Positions 37,101-47,239 of a stretch of 64,000 nucleotides of DNA are shown one piece after another; positions within the stretch are counted from its first letter, which is position 1, and each line of letters opens with the position of its first letter. The notes under the pieces were generated by a model. It searched no databases and was not told the origin of the DNA. It worked only from the letters and a program-made list of their open reading frames with translations. The DNA is from Telluria aromaticivorans. Lineage in GTDB: Bacteria; Pseudomonadota; Gammaproteobacteria; Burkholderiales; Burkholderiaceae_D. The stretch is taken from contig NZ_JABAIV010000009.1 in the NCBI RefSeq assembly GCF_013003915.1, positions 62,001-126,000 of the forward strand, in the 5' to 3' direction. Made by a program: the position numbers and the translations under genes.

Positions 37101-37614
37101 CGGTCTGCGAGATGCGCGGGTCGATACGCGCGAAGTCCTGCAGGTTGCGGTTGATCGATGCCTGGGTTTCCAGGTCGGCACGCGAGATGCTGGTGACCGA
37201 ACCCATTGCGTTGTTCGAGAAGATCTCCGAGCGGGCAGCCGAACCGGTCACGGTCACGGTCTGCATCTGCTGGCCCAGGGTCGCGTCGACGGCGGCGGTT
37301 TCGGCCAGCTCGATGAACACGTTCTCGCGGCGCTCGGTGACGCCATCCTTGGTGATGACGATCGTGTAAGGACCGCCCACGCGCAGGCCGCGTGCAACGT
37401 AACGGCCTTCCGCGTCGGTGACGACGTTGCTGACAGAACCGGACTCAGCGTGAACAATCTGCACCTGGGCGCCGGCCGCAGGCTTGCCGTCCGCAGCCGA
37501 GATACGACCGCCGATGGCGGAGGTGGTGTTCTGTGCGAAGACTGGCGCGGCAGCCAAGGCAACCGACAAAGCCAGCGCGAGCTTGGTGAGCCGGATCTGT
37601 TGTTGAGTGATCAT
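34183..37614 (-). CDS. TonB-dependent receptor with N-terminal carboxypeptidase-regulatory domain
   Basis: The 1143-residue outer-membrane receptor begins with a signal peptide (about 1-28, ending VFAQ). A CarboxypepD_reg beta domain follows (about 30-115; IGGRISAADGKPAAGAQV), then a plug domain (about 118-240; MTIDGVAINDT), then a large barrel ending VKYEF with the terminal Phe. This OmpA-like/Oar-like class is used by Proteobacteria and Bacteroidetes for large or unusual substrates. It is flanked by a secreted nuclease, a 5'-nucleotidase and a secreted adenosine deaminase, so nucleic acid fragments or nucleosides are the most reasonable substrate. That is neighbourhood inference. It has its own terminator and a long 5' region. 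Confidence 0.93.
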   Translation of the reverse strand: MITQQQIRLTKLALALSVALAAAPVFAQNTTSAIGGRISAADGKPAAGAQVQIVHAESGSVSNVVTDAEGRYVARGLRVGGPYTIVITKDGVTERRENVFIELAETAAVDATLGQQMQTVTVTGSAARSEIFSNNAMGSVTSISRADLETQASINRNLQDFARIDPRISQTDKDRGEMSVAGQNSRYNSMTIDGVAINDTFGLEANGSPTARQPISMEAIASVQVNVANYDVTQRGYTGANINAVTKSGTNQYHGGAYYVTRDDRLVGKRYNRSTDAYVDAPDFKDNTKGLWVSGPLVQDKLFFFALAENYESSRSAPEFGAIGSGAGTTVGISPNQIARLTDIAKNRYNFDLGSTGVPAGTKMKVEERMVKFDWNISDDHRASLRYSKTSQNEPIFPGFSQSGVALSSQFYNQDKTIETLVGQVFSDWTQNFSTEFKVSQRDYDSVPVNNATLPTMSFSFTGALPSDAPSGTRTGTRFLNSGTESSRHNNVLGTKTLDIYAGANYLWGDHEFKVGADYTSNEVYNAFLQNVYGNYTFQCDNNFTYANVPGASAAGAVNCATATSAQIDAAIYENFSRGRPSSYTVQLPVAGGSLSNAIAQFTMKNTGFFLQDNWSVNKNLTVSAGVRVDLTNVDNNPLRNAAVAQPTVAGNAATFLRQTGGYSLDNTRTFDGNKLWQPRVGFNYKFDSARPMQLRGGAGLFQGAAATVWMSNPFSNPGAATRSITCSGSGATRCPNTDGLFTPDVNAQRTVTGSTPAANVDILSPDLKQPSIWKANLAFEHELPWNGLVFGAELLATQNKDAIFYQHLNLGAPTRTGTDGRALYYNANGLNASCYTFTNNAAGTATGCQNTAKALSNLSYDRVLVAQRTDKGDAQVVTLSVTSPTRKGFGWSVAYSHTNATEVSPLTSSTSNSSWSGRSVFNPNEEVAANSSYLVKDRINARLSWENRFFGNYRTRLGVFYEGREGKPYSWTINNDLNGDGLAGNDLMYIPSGVGSGEVVFFGDTATNKANETKFWDIVESNKALRNAKGGVVERNSAFSPWTNSFDVKITQEIPGFMAKHKASFSLDILNFGNLLNKKWGRIEEVGFQSAGAQARSFVDYVGLNAAGKYVYAVRNNVEDLDVRQAKGESQWAIQATVKYEF

Positions 37615-38138
37615 TGATAACCCCAAAAGGAACTTAATAGTTATAACGGGCAGCCGACGGTTGCCCATCTCTTACAGTATTGCAATCATTATTGCTGCAT
37701 GGTGCGCCGGCGAGCCTGCCGACTGGCGGCGGCAATCTTAACCTGCCAATATGACAACAAAATTACACGGCGGCGTTGGTGATAAGGTGTTCAGGATTTC
37801 TGGACATCAACGTCCAATGTGCCTCACCGTTAACATTCCGGCAAATTCGTTTTGGCTAGGTTATTTATACTTTCCCAGTATAAATACAGTCCAGCACCTT
37901 GATCTTGCACAACAGATCGAGGCCTGCCCGGAGCAAAAACACAAAGCGGAATTATACGGAGGGCGTTCCTAGCCGAAACTTTTTTGATATAAATTTCGTG
38001 GAAGTGAGCAGGACAGGAAGGAATGTGTAGCGAGAAGACCACAGAAAATGTGGCGTCGCTGTGTTCTGATCAAACAGTTACCAATTCGGGGTAACTGCCA
38101 GGCGGACCGGCACGGTGCCGGGCCGCCCTTTATGACAG
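37615..38138 (-). other. 524-nt region upstream of the TonB receptor gene
   Basis: No credible gene is seen; the short frames here have poor composition. It is AT-richer than its neighbours, holds the inverted repeat at 37863-37885 and an imperfect GC-rich hairpin (38101-38125) just after the adenosine deaminase stop. The receptor promoter must lie here, but I could not fix it. Confidence 0.45.
37863..37885. promoter_or_regulatory. perfect 9-bp inverted repeat, candidate operator of the TonB receptor gene
   Basis: ATTTATACT and AGTATAAAT are perfect inverted arms with a TTCCC centre, about 250 nt before the receptor start. Both arms also contain -10-like TATACT or TATAAA, so a repressor bound here would cover a promoter. 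Confidence 0.45.
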
Positions 38139-39632
38139 CTATTTGACACCAGCCTGCGTCTTTACAAGTCCGGCGATCCTGGCCTCGAACGCCGCAAAAC
38201 GCGCATCGAGCTGGCGGGTCAGACGTTGTTTTTCTGCCACTGGAAGGAAGGCATAGCGGATGCTGTTATACGAGGCCTTCTTCATCTCCGCATACCCCGG
38301 CTTGTAGCGGCTCGCGAACAGCACGTATTCGTTCGACAGCGTATGGCGGGTGACGCCGGCGTCGTCGGTCGAGATCACGTAGGGCACGCCGTATTTGCGG
38401 TACAGGGTGACCGGGTGGTTCGCCCCTTCGATGCCGTTGATGAAGCTGTTCGAGGTCAGGTTGATCTCGACCGGGATGTCGTCCTTGCGCATCTTCGCCA
38501 TGATGGCCGGTGCGTTCGACTCGTGCGCCAGGTCGATGCCGTGGCCGATGCGGTCGGCGCCGGCAATCACCAGGGCCTGGTCGATGTGGAACTTCAGGCC
38601 TTCCGGCGGCACGTCGCCCAGCGCCAGCTCGCCGGCATGCATCGCCACCTTCACATCCGGGTAGCGCGCTTTCAGGAAGCGGAACATCTTCATGTGCAGC
38701 GAATAGTCGCGCATCGAGACCATCGTGCTTTCCTGGCCCACGATGTTGACGCCGACGATCTTGTCGCTCATCTTCGCGGCCTTGAAGCCGGAGACCATCG
38801 ACGAGAACACCTGCGACGGGTTCAGCAGGCGCAGCACATAGGTCTGGTAGCGCATGGTGAAGCGCTCGTCGTCGATGCCTTCGGCCGACTCGTGGATTTT
38901 GGTCACGAAGTCTTCGGTCGACTTGCCGAAAGCCTCGTCCTGCTCCAGCACGGCCAGCCAGGCGCCCATCTGTGCGTCGAAGGCCTTGTCGTCGTTGGCG
39001 TTCTGCCAGGCAAGCAGGTCGAAGTCCTTGTTGACCACAAAAGGAGACATCTTGAACATGGTCTCGATATAGCCGACGTTTTCTTCGATCGCGCGTTTCT
39101 TCAGCTCCTGCAGGCCTTCGCGGAAGTTCGCGTTCGACACCGGTCCGAAGAAGCCGAAGGTCTGGAAGAACAGGCGGTCCGGCGGCGGCTGCATCGCGCC
39201 GTGGTTATTGAAATCCTTGTTCGACCAGCGCTGCAGCAGCTCGCGGTAGGTGAAGTCGTCGGCATGGACTTCGGCCGTGGACAGGCAGTTGCGCTGCTCC
39301 GCCGGTTTGGCGCGCTCGGCGTCGATGACCTCTTTCTTCGTTTCGATGCGGTAGGTCTGCTTGTTGAGGCAATAACCCTGCTTGTCGAGGAAGTCGACGT
39401 ACTGCTCGGCATAGACCGAACCCGAATAATGGTGGTGCAGGTCGCCGCCCTTGGGCATCTGGGTGAAGAACAGGGTCAGCTCGGCCGTCTTCGGCTCGCC
39501 CGCGACCAGGCTCGCGTAATGACGCGCGGTGGCGGCTTCGTTGGCGGTGTTCGCGGGTCCCTTGGCCAGCGCCTGCGGGGCGCCAGCGAAGGCCAGGGCG
39601 AGCATGGCGCCGCCGGTCAGTTTGATGTACAT
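38139..39632 (-). CDS. secreted adenosine deaminase-like protein
   Basis: The 497-residue protein has a signal peptide (about 1-23, ending ALAK), unlike the cytoplasmic Add enzymes. The metal-dependent deaminase fold is clear: KGGDLHHHYSGSVYAEQY (His66-68), VAMHAGELALGDV, GADRIGHGIDL and ISTDDAGVTRHTLSNEY for the last metal Asp. It resembles the secreted ADGF-like branch more than housekeeping adenosine deaminase. It should convert adenosine or deoxyadenosine to inosine forms outside the cytoplasm. The start at 39632 is the first ATG before the signal peptide. Confidence 0.9.
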   Translation of the reverse strand: MYIKLTGGAMLALAFAGAPQALAKGPANTANEAATARHYASLVAGEPKTAELTLFFTQMPKGGDLHHHYSGSVYAEQYVDFLDKQGYCLNKQTYRIETKKEVIDAERAKPAEQRNCLSTAEVHADDFTYRELLQRWSNKDFNNHGAMQPPPDRLFFQTFGFFGPVSNANFREGLQELKKRAIEENVGYIETMFKMSPFVVNKDFDLLAWQNANDDKAFDAQMGAWLAVLEQDEAFGKSTEDFVTKIHESAEGIDDERFTMRYQTYVLRLLNPSQVFSSMVSGFKAAKMSDKIVGVNIVGQESTMVSMRDYSLHMKMFRFLKARYPDVKVAMHAGELALGDVPPEGLKFHIDQALVIAGADRIGHGIDLAHESNAPAIMAKMRKDDIPVEINLTSNSFINGIEGANHPVTLYRKYGVPYVISTDDAGVTRHTLSNEYVLFASRYKPGYAEMKKASYNSIRYAFLPVAEKQRLTRQLDARFAAFEARIAGLVKTQAGVK

Positions 39633-39794
39633 GGGTGGTGACTTTCTGGTGCGGTTACTTGAGCTGTAAAGCGCGGGCCAGGGCTCGCGGTGACCGCGCA
39701 ACTCTATACGGTTGAGTTGGGGTTGGCAATATGGCCAATGGAGGTGCCCGCGTGGGTAGTCGCCGGATTCGGCGATGGAGGCGTTGTCGCGCAT

Positions 39795-39903
39795 CGTAGG
39801 GTGGGCAAGTTCCTTGCCCACGCGTTCAACCAGCGGAAGAATAGCCGCGCGGGCAGCTTTACCGTGATTTGAACGCGCGGGCAGGAAACCTGCCCACCCT
39901 ACG
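39795..39903. repeat. GTAGGGTGGGC palindromic repeat, copy F
   Basis: The ends are CGTAGGGTGGGCAAG and CTGCCCACCCTACG, with inner arms GCGTTCAACC and TTTGAACGCGC. It lies between the adenosine deaminase gene and the 3' end of guaD (13 nt from its stop). Confidence 0.85.
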
Positions 39904-39915
39904 GGTTTCGGCAAA

Positions 39916-41226
39916 TCACGCGGCGCGGGTATGAACCAACGCCCCCGCCGAATACGTCGCCTTGACCGCGCGGTCATCCCCCAGCAGCGCCAGCGCAAAC
40001 ACCAGCTCCTCCAGCGACTCCAGCTGCTTTGTCCTGCGCGCCAGCAGCGGGGTCGAGGCCGGGTCGAGCACGATGAAATCGGCTTCGGCGCCCGGCGCGA
40101 AGCTGCCGATCGTGCCTTCCAGGTCCATGGCGCGCGCGGCGCCCAGGGTGGCCAGGTAGAACATACGCAGCGCCGGCAGGTAGCTGCCCTTCAGACGCGC
40201 CACCTTGTAGGCTTCGTTCATCGTCTGCAGCATCGAGAACGAGGTGCCGGCGCCGACGTCAGTGCCGAGCGAGAGCTGGGTACGCGCGCGGTCGGCGCGG
40301 TCGAAGTCGAACAGGCCGCTGCCGAGGAACAGATTCGAGGTCGGGCAGACCGCCGCCGCCGCCCCGGTGGCCGTCATGCGCGCGAAGTCTTCGTCGTCGA
40401 GCCAGATGCAGTGGCCGAACAGCGCGCGCGGGCGCATCAGGCCGAAGCGTTCGTACACGTCCAGGTAGCTGCGCGCCTGCGGGTGCAGCTCGCCCACCCA
40501 TTTGCATTCGTCCTGGTTTTCCGAGACGTGGGTCTGGATGAAGGTATCCGGGTAGGCTGCCGCCAGTTCGCCCGTGGCGCGCAGCTGGGCGTCGGTGGAC
40601 GTCGGCGCAAAGCGCGGCGTGATCGCATACAGCGCGCGGCCACGCTTGTGCCATTTCTCGATCAGGTCCGCGCTGTCGCCCACGCCGCCCTCGACGTCGC
40701 GCAGGAAGTCCGGGCAGTGGCGGTCCATCAGCACCTTGCCGGCCACCATGCGCAGGTTGCGCGCTTCGCTGGCCTCGAAGAAGGTGTCGACCGACTCCCG
40801 GTGCACGGTGCAGTAGACGACCGCGGTCGTGGTCCCGCAGCGCAGCAGCTCATCCAGGAAGAATTCGGCGGTGTCGCGCGCATGCTCCGTCTCGCCGAAA
40901 CGGCGTTCGGTCGGGAAGGTATAGGTCTCCAGCCAGGGCAGCAGGCCGGGGCTTGGGGAGGCGATCATGTCGGTCTGCGGGAAATGCAGGTGGGTGTCGA
41001 TGAAGCCCGGCGAGATCAGGCAGCCGCGGTAATCGGCCGGGGTGACGCCGTCGGGCAGCGTGCAGGCGAGCTTCGCATAGTCGCCGGCCGCCTTGACGCG
41101 GCCGTCTTCGACGATTAGCAGGCCATCCTCATGCCAGGCATGGGCGTCGGCGTGGAAGGCCGGGTCGGCGTGAAAATGCAGCAAGCTCGCACGGTAGGCT
41201 TGCACGTTGGGGGTTGCGGTGGACAT
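39916..41226 (-). CDS. guaD: guanine deaminase
   Basis: It converts guanine to xanthine in the cytoplasm. The 436-residue amidohydrolase has SPGFIDTHLHFPQTDM (His79, His81), TPRFAPTST, QTHVSENQDEC, FGHCIWLDDED and LGTDVGAGTSFSM for the Zn site. Its ATG shares one base with the xdhC stop (TGATG, 41224-41228). It is the last gene of the xdhA-xdhB-xdhC-guaD operon and feeds xanthine to the dehydrogenase. Confidence 0.96.
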   Translation of the reverse strand: MSTATPNVQAYRASLLHFHADPAFHADAHAWHEDGLLIVEDGRVKAAGDYAKLACTLPDGVTPADYRGCLISPGFIDTHLHFPQTDMIASPSPGLLPWLETYTFPTERRFGETEHARDTAEFFLDELLRCGTTTAVVYCTVHRESVDTFFEASEARNLRMVAGKVLMDRHCPDFLRDVEGGVGDSADLIEKWHKRGRALYAITPRFAPTSTDAQLRATGELAAAYPDTFIQTHVSENQDECKWVGELHPQARSYLDVYERFGLMRPRALFGHCIWLDDEDFARMTATGAAAAVCPTSNLFLGSGLFDFDRADRARTQLSLGTDVGAGTSFSMLQTMNEAYKVARLKGSYLPALRMFYLATLGAARAMDLEGTIGSFAPGAEADFIVLDPASTPLLARRTKQLESLEELVFALALLGDDRAVKATYSAGALVHTRAA

Positions 41227-42332
41227 CAATTTACTTCCGAAGAAACGTCAGGTTGGCGGGCGGCTGCTTCCCATACGGTGAGCAGCTGGGCCGCCACGGA
41301 GGCCGCGATCACGGCCGGGGCCTTGCCCTCGATGCCGCTCAAGCCGACCGGGCAGACCATGGCGTCGAGGCGTCCGGCATCGACGCCGCGTTCGCGCAGG
41401 CGGTGCTCGAACTGGCGGCGCTTGGTATCGGAGCCGATCAGGCCGAACCAGCCGTAGGTAGATAAGGGGCCGGGGCGGGCCACGAGAGGCCGGGACAATA
41501 TCGCGTGGGACAGGCGCAGGTCAAGGGCATGGCTGTGTGTCATGACCAGGAAGCTGGTGCCTTGTGGGGCGTTTTCAACAAGCGCCTCGGGCGTGTCGGT
41601 CGCTTCCACCGTCACGTTGGCCGGGATCGCGGCCGGGAACAGGTCGTCGCGCTCGTCGACCCAGGTGACGCGGCAAGGCAGCTCGGCCAGCGCACGCACG
41701 ATGGCGGCGCCGACGTGGCCGGCGCCGAACAGCATCAGGTGGGCGCGGGGGGCGAGGACGGCGTCGATGAGCCAGCGGCCGCCGTCGCCGGCTTCGAACA
41801 GGTGCGTGCCCTGCCCCCGGTCGAATTCTGGAACCTCACCTCCGGCGAGCTGGCGCCCGCTGCCGTCGAACAATCCCGTAGGGTGGGCGGGTCTCCCGCC
41901 CGCGCGTTCAACCAGCTGTGGCTCAGTCGCAGTGGGATCGGGTGTGCGAGCGTGGGTTGAACGCGCGGGCGGCGAAGCCGCCCACCCTACGAAAACCACG
42001 CGCCAGGTGTCTTCATTGCGGCGCTTGTCGAGCAGCGCCAGCTGCTCGGCATCGGCCATCTCGAAGGCCAGGTAAGCAATCCCGCCGCAACACTGCCCCA
42101 GGCTCGGCCCCAGCGGAAACCGCTCGATATGCGCCTCCCCGCCGGTGAGCAGCATGCCGCGCGCAATCTCCAGCGCCCGGTGCTCCAGGTGCCCGCCACC
42201 GATGGTGCCACGGAAGCACTCGGCCTCCACCAGCATGCGTGCCCCCGGCTCGCGCGGCACCGAGCCTTCGACGCGGGCGACCGTCACCAGCACTGCCGGC
42301 GCACCCAGTGTGCTTGTCAGCCAGTCTTCCAT
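41226..42332 (-). CDS. xdhC: xanthine dehydrogenase accessory protein XdhC with a repeat-encoded insertion
   Basis: XdhC binds and helps sulfurate the molybdenum cofactor before insertion into XdhB. The 368-residue protein has the N-terminal XdhC domain (about 1-110; GSVPREPGARM, GTIGGGHLE, GQCCGGI) and the C-terminal Rossmann-like domain (about 185-345; MLFGAGHVGAAIVRAL, VMTHSHALDL). Residues 115-152 are encoded exactly by a palindromic repeat copy (41877-41990) inserted in frame in the linker between the domains. The insert carries no stop, so the protein may still work. Both ends overlap neighbouring genes by one base (TGATG). Confidence 0.92.
   Translation of the reverse strand: MEDWLTSTLGAPAVLVTVARVEGSVPREPGARMLVEAECFRGTIGGGHLEHRALEIARGMLLTGGEAHIERFPLGPSLGQCCGGIAYLAFEMADAEQLALLDKRRNEDTWRVVFVGWAASPPARSTHARTPDPTATEPQLVERAGGRPAHPTGLFDGSGRQLAGGEVPEFDRGQGTHLFEAGDGGRWLIDAVLAPRAHLMLFGAGHVGAAIVRALAELPCRVTWVDERDDLFPAAIPANVTVEATDTPEALVENAPQGTSFLVMTHSHALDLRLSHAILSRPLVARPGPLSTYGWFGLIGSDTKRRQFEHRLRERGVDAGRLDAMVCPVGLSGIEGKAPAVIAASVAAQLLTVWEAAARQPDVSSEVN
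41877..41991. repeat. GTAGGGTGGGC palindromic repeat, copy G, inside xdhC
   Basis: The ends are CGTAGGGTGGGCGGG and CGCCCACCCTACG, with inner arms GCGCGTTCAACC / GGTTGAACGCGC. It contributes 38 whole codons (114 nt) to xdhC and reads through as VGWAASPPARSTHART and onward. It is of the same subtype as copies C and F. Confidence 0.9.
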
Positions 42333-44661
42333 CACGCGTCCTGTGCTGCCTCGACAGCCGCCACCGCCTTGAGGATTTCCTCGCAGGTCGCCGGCGCGTT
42401 CAGCGGCGGATTCACCTTGTGCCCGCCCACGGCGGAGATGGCGTCGCGGATCGCGAAGAACACCGAGAATGGCAGCAGCAACGGCGGCTCGCCCACGGCC
42501 TTGGAACGGTGGATGCTGTCCTCGGCGTTGCGGTTCTTGAACAGGCGCACGCGGAAGTCTTCCGGGCAGTCCGAGATGCCGGGGATCTTGTAGGTCGACG
42601 GTGCGTGCGTCATGAGCTTGCCCGCCGGGTTCCACCACAACTCTTCGGTCGTGAGCCAGCCCATGCCCTGGATGAAGGCGCCTTCGACCTGGCCGATGTC
42701 GATGGCCGGGTTCAGAGAATTACCGGCGTCGTAGAGCGCGTCGGCACGCAGCAGCTTCCATTCGCCGGTGAGCGTGTCGACCACCACTTCGGATACCGCC
42801 GCGCCGTAGGCGTAATAGGAGAACGGGTGGCCGTTCATGGTCTTCGGGTCCCAGTGCAGGCCCGGCGTGGCATAGAAGCCGTCGGACCACAGCTGCACCC
42901 GCGCCAGGTAGGCCTTGGCCACCAGTTCGCTGAACGGGACCTCGCGGCCGGCCACAAACACCGTGTCGGCCGCGAACTGCACCTCGGATGCCTCGCCGCC
43001 GAATTGCGCGGCGGCGAAGGCGGCCAGGCGGTCGCGGATCTTGCGGGCGGCGTCCTGCGCGGCCTTGCCGTTCAGGTCCGCGCCGGTCGATGCCGCGGTG
43101 GCCGAGGTATTGGCGACCTTGCTGGTATTGGTGGCGGTGGCGCGCACCCGCTCCAGGTCCACGCCCAGTTCATGTGCGACCACCTGCATCACCTTGGTGT
43201 TGATCCCCTGCCCCATCTCGGTGCCGCCATGGTTGACCAGGATCGAGCCATCCACATAGACGTGCACCAGCGCCCCGGCCTGGTTCAGGTGGGTGACGTT
43301 GAAGGCGATGCCGAATTTGACCGGCGTGATCGCCAGGCCTTTTTTCAGCACTGGACTGGTACGGTTGTATTCCGAAATTGCCACGCGCCGGGCGCGGTAA
43401 TCGCTGGTCTCTTCCAGCTCGGCCACCAGTTCGTGGATGACGTTGTCGACGATCGTCTGGCCGTAGGGCGTGACGTTGCGCTCAAGGCGGCCATAGAAAT
43501 TCAGGCGCCGGATGTCGAGCGGGTCGCGCCCCAGGTTGCGCGCGATCTCGTCGATGACGTATTCGATGGCGATTGCGCCCTGCGGACCGCCGAAGCCGCG
43601 GAAGGCGGTGTTCGACTGTGTATTGGTCTTGCCGCAGGCGGCGCGGATCTCGACGTCGGACAGGTAGTAGGTATTGTCGAAGTGGCAGACGGCGCGCGTC
43701 GCCACCGGGCCGGACAAATCGGCCGAATAGCCGGCGCGGGTGACCATGTCGACCTTGGCCGCGACGATGCGCCCTTCGCGGTCGTAGCCGACTTCGTATT
43801 CGTAATGGAAGCAGTGGCGCTTGCCGGTGACCAGCATGTCGTCGTCGCGGTCGGCGCGCAGCTTGACCGGGCGGCGCAGGCGCGCGGCAGCGATGGCGGC
43901 CGCGCTGGCCCAGAGCGCCGACTGCGATTCCTTGCCGCCGAAGCCCCCGCCCATGCGGCGGCATTCGACCACCACGTGGTGCGAATGCAGGCCGAGCGCG
44001 TGCGCGACCACGTGCTGCATCTCGCTCGGGTGCTGGGTCGAGCAATAGACGTGCATGCCGCGGTCTTCGCCGGGGATCGCATAGGCGATCTGGCCTTCCA
44101 AATAAAACTGTTCCTGGCCGCCGACGTACAGTTCGCCCTTGGCGCGGCAAGGCGCGCGGGCAAAGGCATTCTCCGCGTCGCCGCGCGCCAGGCGCATCGG
44201 CGGCAGCACGTAAGACGCGGCGGCGCGCGCTGCCTGCGGGGTCAGGATGGCCGGCAGGTCTTCGTAATCGACCTTGGCCAGTTTGGCCGCACGGCGTGCG
44301 TTGTCGTGGCTGTCGGCCACCACGATGAACACCGGCTGGCCAAGGTACTGCACCAGTCCATCGGCCAGGATCGGGTCGTCGTGGATGATCGGGCCGCAGT
44401 CGTTGGTGCCCGGGATGTCCTGGGCAAGCAGCACGGCCACCACGCCGCGGCTGGCTGCTACCTGCTCCAGATCGATGGCGGTGATGCGTGCATGCGCGCG
44501 GTTTGACAAGCCCAGCGCGGCATGCAGCGTGCCGGCGATTTCAGGGATGTCGTCGGTATAGGTGGCCTGGCCGAGCACGTGCAGCACGGCTGACTCATGC
44601 GGGCGCGCGCGGCCGACTTCGTTCCACTGCGCCGTGCCAAGGTTTGGGGTGCCTGCGTCAT

Positions 44662-44665
<4 letters not shown>
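42332..44665 (-). CDS. xdhB: xanthine dehydrogenase, molybdopterin-binding subunit
   Basis: The 777-residue large subunit of the XDHB family has [11 protein letters not shown] near the start and substrate/Mo motifs such as [20 protein letters not shown] (with the Arg that contacts purine), [10 protein letters not shown] and a late [12 protein letters not shown] with the catalytic Glu region. It oxidises hypoxanthine and xanthine to urate. Its ATG overlaps the xdhA stop (ATGA, 44662-44665) and its stop shares a base with xdhC. Confidence 0.97.
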
Positions 44666-46143
<1,478 letters not shown>

Positions 46144-46220
46144 CGTGGGTCTCGTCTCGTTATCTGCTGTTCCAGGTGGTTTTCACCAAGGGCGGAAGGC
46201 TACCACCCGCGGGTCACCCA

Positions 46221-46260
46221 CTTATAAGACTTTGCATATATTGCTTATCGATATATAAGC
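46221..46260. promoter_or_regulatory. two palindromes upstream of xdhA, candidate operator
   Basis: CTTATAAG (46221-46228) and GCTTAT-CGATAT-ATAAGC (46243-46260) share the CTTAT/ATAAG core, spaced about two helical turns apart in an AT-rich strip in an otherwise GC-rich region. They lie between xdhA and the 3' end of puuE, so a regulator binding here would act on xdhABC-guaD. Confidence 0.5.
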
Positions 46261-46285
46261 ATATCTTATGAAGCGGCCCGCAACT

Positions 46286-47239
46286 TCATTCTAGGAAAGG
46301 ATGGACCGTTTTCCAATGATTGGCGATGTCGATGCGGCGCGTGATCCACACATGGTTGTGACGCTGCACGTAATCAAGGAAGCGCGCCAGCGCCGCCGCC
46401 CGGGCCGGCCGTCCCACGATGCGGCAATGCAGGCCGATCGACAGCATCTTCGGCTGGTTCAGGCCGTTCGGGTCGCCCTCGGCATACAGCACGTCGAACG
46501 CATCCTTCAGGTAGTCGAAGAACTGGGTACCGGAATTGAATCCCTGCTGCGCGGCGAAACGCATGTCGTTGGTGTCGAGCGTGTAGGGCACCACCAGGTG
46601 CGGCTCGGCCCGCCCTCCGCCACCGGGGCCGCTTACGGTGACGCGCTGCCAGAACGGCAGGTCGTCGCCATAGTGATCCGAGTCATAGGCGAAACCGCCA
46701 TGCTCGACCACCAGCTTGCGCGTATTCGGGGAATCGCGTCCGGTATACCAGCCGAGCGGTGCCTCGCCAGTCAGGTCGCGGATGATCTGCACCGCCTCAA
46801 GCATATGGGCGCGCTCGGTGTCCTCATCCATATTCTGGTACGAGATCCAGCGCAGCCCGTGGCAGGCAATCTCGTGTCCCAGTTCGCGGAAAGCGCTGAC
46901 TGCCTCCGGGTTGCGTTTGAGCGCCATCGCCACCCCAAACACCGTCAGCGGCAGGCCGCGCTCCTCGAACAGGCGCAGGATCCGCCACAGGCCGGCGCGC
47001 GAGCCGTATTCGTAGAGCGACTCCATGCTCATGTGGCGCATCGGGAAGGCTTGCGCGCCGATGATCTCGGACAGAAAGGTTTCCGAGGCCGGGTCGCCGT
47101 GCAGCACGGAATTCTCGCCGCCTTCCTCGTAGTTCAGCACGAACTGCAGGGCGATCCTGGCCTGGCCCGGCCATTGCGCATGCGGCGGCGTGCGGCCGTA
47201 GCCAACCAGGTCGCGCGGATAGTTCGAATAGGTGTCCAT
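46286..47239 (-). CDS. puuE: allantoinase, PuuE type
   Basis: This 317-residue cofactor-independent allantoinase is of the polysaccharide-deacetylase fold. It has YPRDLVGYGRTPPHAQWPG, LNYEEGGENSVLHGD, GHEIACHGLRW, GWYTGRDSPNTRKLV and a late SIGLHCRIVGRP. It opens the allantoin ring to allantoate in the urate pathway. The start at 47239 matches the family. It lies divergent from uraH across 117 nt, and its stop faces the xdh operator region. Confidence 0.95.
   Translation of the reverse strand: MDTYSNYPRDLVGYGRTPPHAQWPGQARIALQFVLNYEEGGENSVLHGDPASETFLSEIIGAQAFPMRHMSMESLYEYGSRAGLWRILRLFEERGLPLTVFGVAMALKRNPEAVSAFRELGHEIACHGLRWISYQNMDEDTERAHMLEAVQIIRDLTGEAPLGWYTGRDSPNTRKLVVEHGGFAYDSDHYGDDLPFWQRVTVSGPGGGGRAEPHLVVPYTLDTNDMRFAAQQGFNSGTQFFDYLKDAFDVLYAEGDPNGLNQPKMLSIGLHCRIVGRPARAAALARFLDYVQRHNHVWITRRIDIANHWKTVHPFLE

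Noticed and set aside
32239..37617. A 1792-codon open frame on the plus strand
   Set aside because: It lies antisense to the nuclease, 5'-nucleotidase and TonB receptor genes, has a composition rich in Gly/Arg/Val/Asp without domains, and results from high GC at codon third positions.
37751..38042. Short frames on both strands between the TonB receptor and adenosine deaminase genes
   Set aside because: They have no ribosome-binding site, uneven composition, and they cover the inverted repeat that looks regulatory.
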